Positions 8,385 to 16,446 of a DNA stretch of 64,000 nucleotides are shown piece by piece. The position numbers and the translations under genes were made by a program. A model generated the notes under the pieces. It did not search any database and had not been told where the DNA came from. It saw nothing but the letters and a program-made list of their open reading frames with translations. This DNA is from Sphingomonas folli (lineage in GTDB: Bacteria; Pseudomonadota; Alphaproteobacteria; Sphingomonadales; Sphingomonadaceae), in contig NZ_JAHXZL010000007.1 of the NCBI RefSeq assembly GCF_019429525.1, positions 186,001 through 250,000 on the forward strand. Reading direction: 5' to 3'. Each line of letters opens with the position of its first letter. The stretch's first letter is position 1.

Positions 8385-10496
8385 ATGGTGGTGTCGTGGG
8401 CTGCGCTGGAGGTGTGCTCCCGCGAGAGCGGGAGCCAAGGGCGACTGGGCGGCGCCACCGCGGCACTGGATTCCCGCGTGCGCGGGAACACGGGTGACGG
8501 GCATGGCGCCTTTCCGCCCCACGAGCCGCTGCCGGGGGGGTACGCCGCCGCTCGCTCTACCCTGCCGTCATCCCGAACTCGTTTCGGGATCCAGCGGGCC
8601 GCGCACTCAGCCGCCGCGGCGCTCGCGGGACCGTGGATCCTGAGACGAGCTCAGGATGATGCTAGAAGAAAGAGCGTTCGCGCTCGCCCGCTCGCCCTCG
8701 CGACCACCCTCGCCGCACTGCTCACCGCCGCCCCCGTCATCGCCGACCCGCTGAGCGACCTGCGCGCGCGTCCGCCGCAGGACGAGGTGATCTATTTCGC
8801 GCTGCCCGACCGCTTCGACGACGCCGATCCGAGCAACGACCGCGGCGGGCTCCGCGGCGACCGGCTCGTCACCGGCTACGACCCGACCGCCAAGGGCTTC
8901 TATCACGGCGGCGATCTCAAGGGGCTGACGCGGCGGCTCGACTATGTCCAGGCGCTCGGCGCGACCGCGCTCTGGGTCGGGCCGATCTTCCGCAACAAGC
9001 CGGTGCAGGGGCCCAAGGGCCAGGAGAGCGCGGGCTATCACGGCTATTGGATCACCGACTTCGAGCACGTCGACCCGCATCTCGGCAGCGACGCCGATTT
9101 CCGGGCGCTGGTCGACGCCGCGCACGCGCGCGGCATCAAGGTCTACATGGACATCATCGTCAACCACACTGCCGACGTGATCCAGTATCGCGACTGCGGT
9201 GACTGCGCCTATCGCGGCCGCGCCGACTATCCGTACCAGCGCCGCGGCGGCGTCTATGGCGCCGCGATCAACCCGGGTTTCACCGGCGACCAGGATCAGA
9301 GCGCGGCCAATTTCGCCCGCCTGACAGATCCCAGCTACGCCTACACGCCGTTCATCCCCAAGGGCGAGGAGAAGGCCAAGTCGCCGGCCTGGCTCAACGA
9401 GGTCACGCTCTACCACAATCGCGGCAACAGCACGTTCAGCAACGAGAGCTCGACCATGGGCGACTTCGTCGGGCTGGACGATCTGATGACCGAGAACCCG
9501 CGCGTCGTCCGCGGCATGATCGAGATCTTCGGCGGCTGGATCGATCGCTTCGGCGTGGACGGCTTCCGCATCGACACCGCCCGCCACGTCAACCCCGAGT
9601 TCTGGCAGCAGTTCGTCCCCGCGATCCTGGCGCGGGCGAGGGCGCGCGGCATCCCCCATTTCCACGTCTTCGGCGAGGTGGCGGCCGACCAGCTCGATCC
9701 CGGCCCGCTCGCGGTGCACACGCGCGTCGACGAGCTGCCCGCGGTCCTCGACTTCGCCTTCCGCCGCGCGGTGCTCGACACGGTCGCGGGCAAGCGCGGC
9801 ACCGACGCCTTCGAGACGCTGATCCGCGGCGACGCGCTGTACGAGGGGGGCGCCGAGGCGGCGCGCACGCTCCCCACCTTCGTCAGCAACCATGACAACG
9901 GCCGCTTCGCCTATTTCGTCCGCCAGGGCTTCCCGCGGGCGAGCGACGACGAGGTGCTGCGCCGGGTCGAGCTCGCCAACGCGATGCTGCTGACGCTGCG
10001 CGGGGTGCCGACGATCTACTCGGGCGACGAGCAGGGCTTCACCGGCGACGGCGGCGACCAGGACGCGCGCGAGGATATGTTCGCCAGCCGCGTCGCCAGC
10101 TACAACGACAACCGTCTGCTCGGCACCAGCACGACGACCGCCACGGCGCATTTCGGCCGCGACAATCCCTTGTTCCGCGAGATCGCGACGCTCGCGCGGG
10201 TGCGTCGCGCCGAGCCCGCGCTGCGCGGGGGGCGGACGCTGCTGCGCGCGCGCGGCGACGCGCCGGGGCTGCTCGCGATCTCGCGCGTCGACCCGGGGAG
10301 CGGGCGCGAGATCCTGCTCGCGTTCAACACCTCGAGCCAGCCGATCGAGCGGTTGGTCGAGATCGGTGCGCGCGGTACGACCGCCACGGCGCTCGCGGGC
10401 GAAGGATGCGCCGCGCGCGCCGCCGCGCCCGGATCGCTGCGTGTGACCTTGCCGCCGCTCGGCTATGCCGTGTGCGCCATCGGAGAGACAGAATGA
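8385..10496 (+). CDS. Exported alpha-amylase-family glycoside hydrolase (GH13)
   Basis: GH13 enzyme acting on alpha-1,4-glucans, probably periplasmic. ATG 8385 has a good ribosome-binding site (GGGGAGG, 8371-8377). The first ~95 residues are read through two palindromic repeats, before a hydrophobic signal-like stretch 'LALATTLAALLTAAPVIA' (~8688-8741) and the mature start 'DPLSDLRARPPQDEVIYF'. No standard in-frame start lies close to that signal. GH13 regions are complete: 'DIIVNHTADV' (I), 'GVDGFRIDTARHV' with the nucleophile Asp (II), 'FGEVA' with the acid/base Glu (III) and 'VSNHDNGR' (IV). It overlaps the alpha-glucosidase start by four bases (ATGA). Function is secure to family; the true N-terminus is uncertain. 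Confidence 0.88.
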   Translation: MVVSWAALEVCSRESGSQGRLGGATAALDSRVRGNTGDGHGAFPPHEPLPGGYAAARSTLPSSRTRFGIQRAAHSAAAALAGPWILRRAQDDARRKSVRARPLALATTLAALLTAAPVIADPLSDLRARPPQDEVIYFALPDRFDDADPSNDRGGLRGDRLVTGYDPTAKGFYHGGDLKGLTRRLDYVQALGATALWVGPIFRNKPVQGPKGQESAGYHGYWITDFEHVDPHLGSDADFRALVDAAHARGIKVYMDIIVNHTADVIQYRDCGDCAYRGRADYPYQRRGGVYGAAINPGFTGDQDQSAANFARLTDPSYAYTPFIPKGEEKAKSPAWLNEVTLYHNRGNSTFSNESSTMGDFVGLDDLMTENPRVVRGMIEIFGGWIDRFGVDGFRIDTARHVNPEFWQQFVPAILARARARGIPHFHVFGEVAADQLDPGPLAVHTRVDELPAVLDFAFRRAVLDTVAGKRGTDAFETLIRGDALYEGGAEAARTLPTFVSNHDNGRFAYFVRQGFPRASDDEVLRRVELANAMLLTLRGVPTIYSGDEQGFTGDGGDQDAREDMFASRVASYNDNRLLGTSTTTATAHFGRDNPLFREIATLARVRRAEPALRGGRTLLRARGDAPGLLAISRVDPGSGREILLAFNTSSQPIERLVEIGARGTTATALAGEGCAARAAAPGSLRVTLPPLGYAVCAIGETE
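8411..8500. repeat. Palindromic repeat, family E (spurious 'VPAHAGIQ' type)
   Basis: It contains CTCCCGCGAGAGCGGGAG (8418-8435) and TTCCCGCGTGCGCGGGAA (8471-8488). The complementary strand reads as the familiar repeat-derived peptide 'RVPAHAGIQ'. It lies within the 5' reading frame of the amylase, downstream of its best start codon. Confidence 0.65.
8566..8661. repeat. Palindromic repeat, family B copy 1
   Basis: A ~96-bp element with ends CGTCATCCCGAACTCGTTTC and GACGAGCTCAGGATGATG and a conserved centre (CTCAGCCGCCGCGGCGC, GTGGATCCTGAG). It is closely similar along its length to 18003-18100. It lies in the 5' part of the amylase reading frame, just before the signal-like sequence. Confidence 0.8.
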
Positions 10497-12385
10497 CCGA
10501 GCCATGGTGGAAGGGCGCCGCCGTCTACCAGATCTACCCGCGCAGCTTCGCCGACGCGAACGGCGACGGCGTGGGCGACCTGCGCGGCATCACCGCGCAT
10601 CTCGACCATGTCGCCTCGCTCGGAGTCGACGCGATCTGGATCTCGCCCTTCTACACCTCACCGATGCGCGACTTCGGCTATGACGTCGCCGATTACTGCG
10701 ACGTCGACCCGACCTTCGGCACGCTCGCCGACTTCGACGCGCTGGTGGCGCGCGCGCACGATCTGGGGCTGAAGGTGATCACCGACCAGGTCTGGTCGCA
10801 CACCTCGGACCAGCACGCCTGGTTCCGCCAGAGCCGCCAGCGCCGCGACGGCGACAAACACGACTGGTACGTCTGGGCCGACGCCAAGGCGGACGGCGCG
10901 CCGCCCAACAACTGGCAGTCGGTGTTCGGCGGCCCGGCCTGGACCTGGGACGCGCGGCGCCAGCAATATTATCTCCACACCTTCCTGCGCGAGCAGCCCC
11001 AGCTGAACGTCCGCAACGCGGCGGTGCAGGAGGCGCTGCTGGCGGTCGGGCGCTTCTGGCTGGAGCGCGGCGTCGACGGCTTCCGGCTCGACGCGATCAA
11101 CCACGCGATGGGCAGCGCGGCGCTGACCGACAACCCGCCCGCGCCGCCCTCGAACAAGCCGCGGACGCGCTCGTTCGACTTCCAGATCAAGCAGCACAGC
11201 CAGGACCAGCCCGACATGCTGCCCTTCGTCGAGCGCATCCGCGCGCTGACCGACGAATATGCCGACCGCTTCACCGTCGCCGAGATCGGCGGCGAGGAGA
11301 GCGACTGGGTGCGCAAGGACTATACCGCGCCGCGCCGGCTCGACACCGCTTACGGCTTCGACTTCCTCTACGCCGATCAGTTGACGCCGGCGCTGGTCCG
11401 CGCCGCGCTGGCGCAATGGCCCGGCGCTGCGGACGAGGGCTGGCCGAGCTGGGCGTTCGAGAATCACGACGCGCCGCGCGCGGTGTCGCGCTGGGCGCTG
11501 CCCGAGCATCGCGACGCCTTCGCGCGCGCGAAGATGGTGCTGCTGGCGGGGCTGCGCGGGAACATCTTCCTCTACCAGGGCGAGGAGCTGGGGCTGACCC
11601 AGGTGGCGGTGCCCTTCGAGCTGCTCCAGGACCCCGAGGCGATCGCCAACTGGCCGCTGACGCTCAGCCGCGACGGCGCGCGCACGCCGATGCCGTGGCA
11701 CGCGGGGCGGCCGGGTCACGGCTTCACCGCGGGGACGCCCTGGCTGCCGTTCGGCGCGGACCACGGCGCGATGGCGGTGGACGCGCAGGAAGCCGACACG
11801 GGCTCATTGCTGCACTGGACGCGGCGGCTGCTGGCGCTGCGCCGCGCGCATGCCGCGCTGCGGGTCGGGACGATCGCGTTCGTCGACCTCGCGCCGGGCG
11901 TGGTGGCGTTCGAGCGCGTCGCCGGTGACGAGCGGCTGCTGTGCGCGGTCAATCTCACGCCCGAGCCGCGCGAGCTGGCGTTGCCCGACGGCGTGACGCT
12001 GGTGGCGAGCGGGGTGAGTGGCGCGCGGTTCGAGGGGTACGGCGCGATGTTGGCGCTATGTACCCCGGCGAAGGCCGGGGGGCAGTTAGAGGAGGTTGGC
12101 GCATCTCGCGTGCCGCCCGCACCTGGGCCCCGGCCCTCGCCGGGGCACGCGGGTGGTGAAAGACGCGTCACTTCCCCCATCGGTGCCCCGGCGGAGGCCG
12201 GGGCCCAGCCGGGGGACGCTTCCGCATCTCACGTGCGGTCCGCGACTGGAGCTCGGCGTTCGTCGGGGTGGACGGGAGAAGGGGAGAGGTCGTCGCAGCT
12301 CGCCGAGGCTGACTTGGACACCCCCGCCGCCTCCATCGCCGGCGCCACCCCTACCACCACCCCGCGCGCGACGCCGCGCGCATGA
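10493..12385 (+). CDS. GH13 alpha-glucosidase with repeat-derived C-terminal tail
   Basis: Cytoplasmic-type alpha-glucosidase (no signal peptide), starting at the ATG that overlaps the amylase stop. It opens with the typical 'EPWWKGAAVYQIYPRSFADA'. GH13 regions: 'DQVWSHTSDQH' (I, with Ser where NH is usual), 'GVDGFRLDAINHAM' with the nucleophile Asp (II), 'VAEIGGEES' with Glu (III), 'FENHDAPRAVSRW' (IV). Homology-like sequence ends near residue 522 ('YGAMLAL'). The remaining ~109 residues are translated from GC-rich palindromic repeats (12061-12275) plus low-complexity sequence, so the native stop appears to have been lost. The frame ends overlapping the transporter start (ATGA). It would release glucose from imported maltooligosaccharides. 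Confidence 0.9.
   Translation: MTEPWWKGAAVYQIYPRSFADANGDGVGDLRGITAHLDHVASLGVDAIWISPFYTSPMRDFGYDVADYCDVDPTFGTLADFDALVARAHDLGLKVITDQVWSHTSDQHAWFRQSRQRRDGDKHDWYVWADAKADGAPPNNWQSVFGGPAWTWDARRQQYYLHTFLREQPQLNVRNAAVQEALLAVGRFWLERGVDGFRLDAINHAMGSAALTDNPPAPPSNKPRTRSFDFQIKQHSQDQPDMLPFVERIRALTDEYADRFTVAEIGGEESDWVRKDYTAPRRLDTAYGFDFLYADQLTPALVRAALAQWPGAADEGWPSWAFENHDAPRAVSRWALPEHRDAFARAKMVLLAGLRGNIFLYQGEELGLTQVAVPFELLQDPEAIANWPLTLSRDGARTPMPWHAGRPGHGFTAGTPWLPFGADHGAMAVDAQEADTGSLLHWTRRLLALRRAHAALRVGTIAFVDLAPGVVAFERVAGDERLLCAVNLTPEPRELALPDGVTLVASGVSGARFEGYGAMLALCTPAKAGGQLEEVGASRVPPAPGPRPSPGHAGGERRVTSPIGAPAEAGAQPGDASASHVRSATGARRSSGWTGEGERSSQLAEADLDTPAASIAGATPTTTPRATPRA
12061..12148. repeat. Palindromic repeat, family C copy 1 (inside alpha-glucosidase frame)
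   Basis: The left arm has CCCCGGCGAAGGCCGGGG (12063-12080) and the right arm GGCCCTCGCCGGGGCAC (12132-12148). It begins exactly where similarity to alpha-glucosidases ends. Confidence 0.75.
12182..12275. repeat. Palindromic repeat, family C copy 2 (inside alpha-glucosidase frame)
   Basis: It starts GGTGCCCCGGCGGAGGCCGG, shares an internal 'GCATCTC(A/G)CGTGC' with copy 1 and ends near GTTCGTCGGGGTGGACG. A more diverged arm suggests an older or degraded copy. Confidence 0.6.
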
Positions 12386-13875
12386 CCCAGCCGCGCCGCC
12401 GCCGCCAGTCGCTCGCCGGCCTGGCCAACATCAGCTTCGGCTTCCTCGGCATCCAGATCGGCTTCGCGCTCCAGAACGCGAACATGAGCCGCATCTTCCA
12501 GTCGCTCGGCACGCGGCTCGACGACCTGCCCGCGCTGTGGGTCGCCGCGCCGCTGACCGGGCTGCTCGTCCAGCCGGTGATCGGCCATCTCAGCGACCGC
12601 ACCTGGCTCGGCCGCTTCGGGCGGCGACGCCCCTATTTCGTCGCCGGCGCGCTGCTCGCGGCGCTGTCGCTGCTGATCATGCCGCTCAGCCCGGGGCTGC
12701 TCGTCGCCGCGCTGATGCTATGGGTGCTCGACGCCTCGCTCAACGTCTCGATGGAGCCGTTCCGCGCCTTCGTCGGCGACATGCTCGATCGCGACCAGCA
12801 CGCCGCGGGCTATGGCGTCCAGACCGCCTTCATCGGCGCGGGCGCGGTGGTGGGCTCGATCTTCCCCTGGCTGCTCGAGCAGGCGGGCGTGTCGAACGTC
12901 GCGCCCCCCGGCGCCATCCCCGACTCGGTCCGCGTCGCCTTCTGGGCGGGCGGCGCCGCGCTGCTGCTCAGCGTGCTGTGGACGGTGCTGACCACGCGCG
13001 AATATTCGCCCGAGGAGATGGCCGCGTTCGACGGTGCGCGCGCCGAGGACGAGGCCGAGGGCCACGCCGCGCTCGCCGCGCGCGGGGACGTCGGTCCGCT
13101 CGCCTGGGTCACGGCGGGGGCGGCGGTGGTCGCGCTGGTGGCGCTGCTCGGGCTCGAGAAGGAGGTGTATCTGCTCGGCGCGCTGCTCGCGGGCTACGGC
13201 CTCGCCAGCCTGGTGGCGATCCGGCGCGCGCGGCACGGGCAGGGCGCGGGGATGCTGGGGCATCTCGTCGGCGATTTCACCGGCATGCCGCCGCTGATGA
13301 AGCGGCTCGCGCTCGTCCAATTCTTCAGCTGGTCGGCGCTGTTCATCATGTGGATCAACACCACGCCCGTGGTGACCGGCGCCTTCTACGGCGCGCCAGA
13401 CGCGGCCAGCCCGGCCTATCAGGAGGGCGCCAACTGGGTCGACGTGCTGTTCGCCACCTACAACGGCGTGGCGGCGCTCTCCGCGCTGCTGCTGCTGCCG
13501 TGGCTGGCCCGGCGCGTGGGCAAGGCGCGGACGCATGCGATCGGGCTCAGCTGCGGTGCGCTCGGCTTCGCGAGCGTGTTCGTCGTGCCCGACGCGCGCT
13601 GGCTGCTGCTGAGCGAGGTGGCGATCGGCATCGCCTGGTCGACGATCCTGGCGATGCCCTATGCCATCCTCGCCTCGGCGCTGCCGCAGCGCAAGCTCGG
13701 GGTGTATATGGGGCTGTTCAACGTCTTCGTGGTGCTGCCCCAGCTGTTGGTGGCGACGGTGATGGGCTCGATCACCAAGCACTTCTTCCCGACCGAGCCG
13801 ATCTGGACGATGGCCTTCGCCGCCGCGACGATGCTGGCGGCCGCCGCGGCGATGCTGCGGGTGCGGGCGGAGTGA
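12382..13875 (+). CDS. MFS sugar transporter (GPH/SLC45-like, sucrose/maltose type)
   Basis: A 497-residue inner-membrane permease with about 12 hydrophobic segments. The N-terminus 'SLAGLANISFGFLGIQIGFALQNANMSRIFQSLG' and the loop 'HLSDRTWLGRFGRRRPYF' (MFS signature) match sucrose/maltose symporters of the Xanthomonas/Caulobacter SuxC/MalY type. The start overlaps the alpha-glucosidase stop (ATGA) and lacks a clear Shine-Dalgarno, suggesting coupled translation. It would carry glucosides produced by the periplasmic amylase to the cytoplasmic alpha-glucosidase. Exact sugar specificity cannot be read. Confidence 0.9.
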   Translation: MTQPRRRRQSLAGLANISFGFLGIQIGFALQNANMSRIFQSLGTRLDDLPALWVAAPLTGLLVQPVIGHLSDRTWLGRFGRRRPYFVAGALLAALSLLIMPLSPGLLVAALMLWVLDASLNVSMEPFRAFVGDMLDRDQHAAGYGVQTAFIGAGAVVGSIFPWLLEQAGVSNVAPPGAIPDSVRVAFWAGGAALLLSVLWTVLTTREYSPEEMAAFDGARAEDEAEGHAALAARGDVGPLAWVTAGAAVVALVALLGLEKEVYLLGALLAGYGLASLVAIRRARHGQGAGMLGHLVGDFTGMPPLMKRLALVQFFSWSALFIMWINTTPVVTGAFYGAPDAASPAYQEGANWVDVLFATYNGVAALSALLLLPWLARRVGKARTHAIGLSCGALGFASVFVVPDARWLLLSEVAIGIAWSTILAMPYAILASALPQRKLGVYMGLFNVFVVLPQLLVATVMGSITKHFFPTEPIWTMAFAAATMLAAAAAMLRVRAE

Positions 13876-13945
13876 GCGGGGGCGGGTTGGGCTGGTCGGC
13901 GTGATCCCCCTGCGTCCGTTCGCGCTGTGCGGCGGCGGGGTATAG

Positions 13946-14188
13946 TTCACGCGAAGACGCGAAGACGCGAAGATCGCGCGGAGACGCAGAGAAGAGGTCT
14001 CCGCCGCGCCAGCGGCCCTCCATCCTCATCGATGAAGCGGCGCGCGCCGCTATGCTTCGCGCCTCGGCGCCACCGCGTGAACAGTCTGCTCTTCCTCGGC
14101 GCTCCCTCGATCACCGCGCGACGCCGAGGCGAAGGGAGCCGCTGCCGCGGCAGCGACATCTTCGGCGTCCTCGCGTTCTCGCGTGGAC
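13946..14188. repeat. Palindromic intergenic repeat, family A copy 2
   Basis: A ~243-bp element starting TTCACGCGAAGACGCGAAG and ending CCTCGCGTTCTCGCGTGGA, in the same orientation as copy 1 (6945-7189). It occupies nearly all of the 327-base convergent gap 13876-14202, which holds no gene that I can support. Confidence 0.75.
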
Positions 14189-14202
14189 TCAACCCGCTCT
14201 CC

Positions 14203-14406
14203 CTACGGCCGCTCGGGCACCTTCGCGCCGCCCTCGGCCGCCAGCGCCATCGCGCGCGCGGTGCCCGTGGCGGGCTTGAGCCGCGTCGCCGCCTCGTCGC
14301 GGCCGTAGTTGAGGTACAGCACCGTCGCGATCAGTAGCGCGATCGCCAGCAGCGCGGGCCAGCCGGCGAAGCTGCGGTAGGAGAAGCCGTGCTTGTTCGT
14401 GTTCAT
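14203..14406 (-). CDS. Small single-pass membrane protein, unknown function
   Basis: A 67-residue protein beginning MNTNKHGFSYRSFAGWPALL, with one transmembrane helix (about residues 15-33) and a short polar C-terminus. The start has a good site GAGGA five bases upstream. It is the nearest neighbour downstream of the inositol genes on the same strand. I recognise no family; a small inner-membrane protein is all that can be said. Confidence 0.6.
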   Translation of the reverse strand: MNTNKHGFSYRSFAGWPALLAIALLIATVLYLNYGRDEAATRLKPATGTARAMALAAEGGAKVPERP

Positions 14407-14492
14407 GGCGGTCCTCGTGGTCGGGTCTCGCCGCTGGCAATGACATAGCGGGCGGTCACGTTCCCGCTGATCGAGGTTACATTTTCTTGCTG

Positions 14493-15215
14493 TCAGGCGG
14501 CGCGGGGATGCGCCGCGAGCGCGGCCTCGGCCTGGTCGAGCGCGCGCGGGTCGTCGACGTCGAGCCACCAGGCGTCCCCGACGTCGACCACGCGCGCCTC
14601 GCCGCGCGCGGCCAGCGCCTCCACCCCCGCCGAGATCGAGCCGCTGCCACCCGCCGCGATCGACCCACGCAGCGCGTCGTGGAAGCGCCCGTCGACCGCG
14701 AACACACCGGTGTCGTAGCAGTCATAGTCCGGGAGATGCTTGCCGATCGCGACGATGCGCTCGCCGTCAGTGCGCACGCGCGTGACGTCGTCCAGGTCGA
14801 CCAGCGGATTGTCGAGCCGGCGATCGACGCCGAGCGTCAGCGCCGCCGCGGGCGCCGCGACGACGCGCGCGATCAGCGCCGGGTCGAGGAGGTGGTCCGC
14901 CATCATCAGCAGGTGGCGGCGCGGGCCGATCGCCTCGGCGCCGGTCAGCACCGAGTGGCCGTTGGCGAGCGACCAGTCGGGGGTACGCACGCAGCGCAGC
15001 GGCACCTGCAGCGTCGCCGCGACCAGCGCGAGGTGGCGCTCGAGCCGCTCGCCCTCGTGCCCGGTGACGACGGTGACGTCGGTCACGCCGCCGTCGAGCG
15101 CGGCGCGCAGCACGCGCTCGATCAGCGGCACGCCCTGCACGAGCGTCAGCGGCTTCGAGGGAGAGACCGCGCGCAGCCGGCTGCCATAGCCGGCCGCGAC
15201 GATGAGCGCGTGCAA
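14493..15215 (-). CDS. Sugar/inositol-phosphate nucleotidyltransferase (MobA/RfbA-like)
   Basis: A 240-residue NTP-transferase fold protein. It starts at TTG 15215, ten bases after the inositol-phosphate synthase stop, because the nucleotide-binding motif follows at once (ALIVAAGYGSRL). 'SPSKPLTLVQGVPLIERVL' matches the conserved Lys-Pro-Leu loop, 'MADHLLDPALI' supplies the metal Asp, and 'DVGDAWWLDVDDPRAL' the C-terminal Asp pair. Its position behind a myo-inositol-phosphate synthase and opposite a CDP-alcohol phosphatidyltransferase makes inositol-1-phosphate cytidylyltransferase (CTP + inositol-P to CDP-inositol) the best guess. Family assignment is firm; substrate is inference. Confidence 0.75.
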   Translation of the reverse strand: MHALIVAAGYGSRLRAVSPSKPLTLVQGVPLIERVLRAALDGGVTDVTVVTGHEGERLERHLALVAATLQVPLRCVRTPDWSLANGHSVLTGAEAIGPRRHLLMMADHLLDPALIARVVAAPAAALTLGVDRRLDNPLVDLDDVTRVRTDGERIVAIGKHLPDYDCYDTGVFAVDGRFHDALRGSIAAGGSGSISAGVEALAARGEARVVDVGDAWWLDVDDPRALDQAEAALAAHPRAA

Positions 15216-15225
15216 GGGAGCGGCC

Positions 15226-16332
15226 TTACTCGGCGGCGAGGCGCGCGTCGGCGTGGATGAACTCGTTGGTCATCGCCGCCGCCACGTCGTCGGTCACCTG
15301 CTGCGGCGGGTGCTTGCAGAAGAAGGCCGAGGGACCCTCCAGCGCGCCCGCGATGCCGCGCTCCAGGCCGAGCTTCACGCAGCGGATCGCGTCCACCACC
15401 ACCGCCGCCGAGTTGGGCGAGTCCTCGACAGACAGGCGCAGCTCGAGGTTCATCGGCACGCCGCCGAACAGGTCACCCTCCAGGCGGAGGAAGCACAGCT
15501 TGTTGTCGCCGAGCCAGGGGATGTAGTCCGACGGACCGACGTGGATGTTCTCGTCCGCCAGCCGCTCGGCGATCACCGCCTGCACCGCCTCGGTCTTCGA
15601 CTCCTTCTTGCTCGCCAGCCGGTTGCGGTCGAGCATGTTCATGAAGTCGGTGTTGCCGCCGGTGTTGAGCTGGTAGGTGTGATCGATCGTCACGCCGCGC
15701 TGGCCGAACAGGTTCGACAGCACGCGGTGGACGATCGTCGCGCCGACCTGCGCCTTCACGTCGTCGCCGATGATCGGCAGGCCGGCGTCGGCGAACCTCT
15801 TCTCCCACTCGGGGCGCGAGGCGATGAACACCGGCATGCAGTTGACCACGCCGAGGCCCGCCTCAAGCGCGCACTCCATGTAGAATTCGGTCGCCGCCTG
15901 GCTGCCGACCGGCAGGAAGTTGACGAGGATCTCGGCGCCGGTGCGCTTGAGCTCGGCGATGATCTCCGCCTTCTCCGCGTCGCGCGTGTCGTCGATCTCG
16001 AAGCCGCGGTCGTTGGCGGCGGTGAGCATGTGCGGCGCGACGCCGTCCAGCTTGGCGCCCATCTTCACGATCGTCCCGGTCTTGGGCACGTCAGCGTGAA
16101 AAACCTTGGTGCAGTTCGGCTTGGCGAAGATCGCCTCGCCCAGGTCGAGCCCGACCTTGCGCGAGTCGACGTCGAACGCCGCGACGAAATCCAGGTCGCC
16201 GACCTTGTAGCCGCCGATCTCCTCGTGGATAAGACCGGCGGCGGTGTTGCTGCCGGCATAGTGGTATTTGCCCTGCACGAGGCTGCTCGCGCAGTTGCCA
16301 ACCCCGATGACCGCCACCTTGATCGAAGCCAT
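15226..16332 (-). CDS. ino1: myo-Inositol-phosphate synthase
   Basis: A 368-residue NAD-dependent inositol-3(1)-phosphate synthase (glucose-6-phosphate to inositol phosphate). The start at 16332 (MASIKVAVIGVGNCASSL) follows a purine-rich GTGGGG site. Visible signatures are the NAD-binding GVGNCASSLVQG, 'VNCMPVFIASRPEW', 'GDDVKAQVGATIVHR', 'LNTGGNTDFMNM' and 'SKKESKTEAV', and the length fits the prokaryotic form. It is the first gene of a two-gene minus-strand unit with the nucleotidyltransferase and is divergent from the CDP-alcohol phosphatidyltransferase. This supports a dedicated inositol lipid or osmolyte pathway. Confidence 0.9.
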   Translation of the reverse strand: MASIKVAVIGVGNCASSLVQGKYHYAGSNTAAGLIHEEIGGYKVGDLDFVAAFDVDSRKVGLDLGEAIFAKPNCTKVFHADVPKTGTIVKMGAKLDGVAPHMLTAANDRGFEIDDTRDAEKAEIIAELKRTGAEILVNFLPVGSQAATEFYMECALEAGLGVVNCMPVFIASRPEWEKRFADAGLPIIGDDVKAQVGATIVHRVLSNLFGQRGVTIDHTYQLNTGGNTDFMNMLDRNRLASKKESKTEAVQAVIAERLADENIHVGPSDYIPWLGDNKLCFLRLEGDLFGGVPMNLELRLSVEDSPNSAAVVVDAIRCVKLGLERGIAGALEGPSAFFCKHPPQQVTDDVAAAMTNEFIHADARLAAE

Positions 16333-16446
16333 TCTACCCCACTTGTCGGCGCCTGGCCGAGCTGAAGACATATACGTTGCCGCTTCGTGACAGATACGTG
16401 GCAACTGTCAAGCGGAGCGATCGCCTGTATAGGCGCCCCGGGGCAA

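Noticed and set aside
8232-8522. Upstream extension of the LacI regulator (97 extra residues including 'RVPAHAGIQ')
   Set aside because: The extension is translated from palindromic repeat DNA; this peptide is a familiar repeat artefact. The HTH starts a few residues after the 8231 start.
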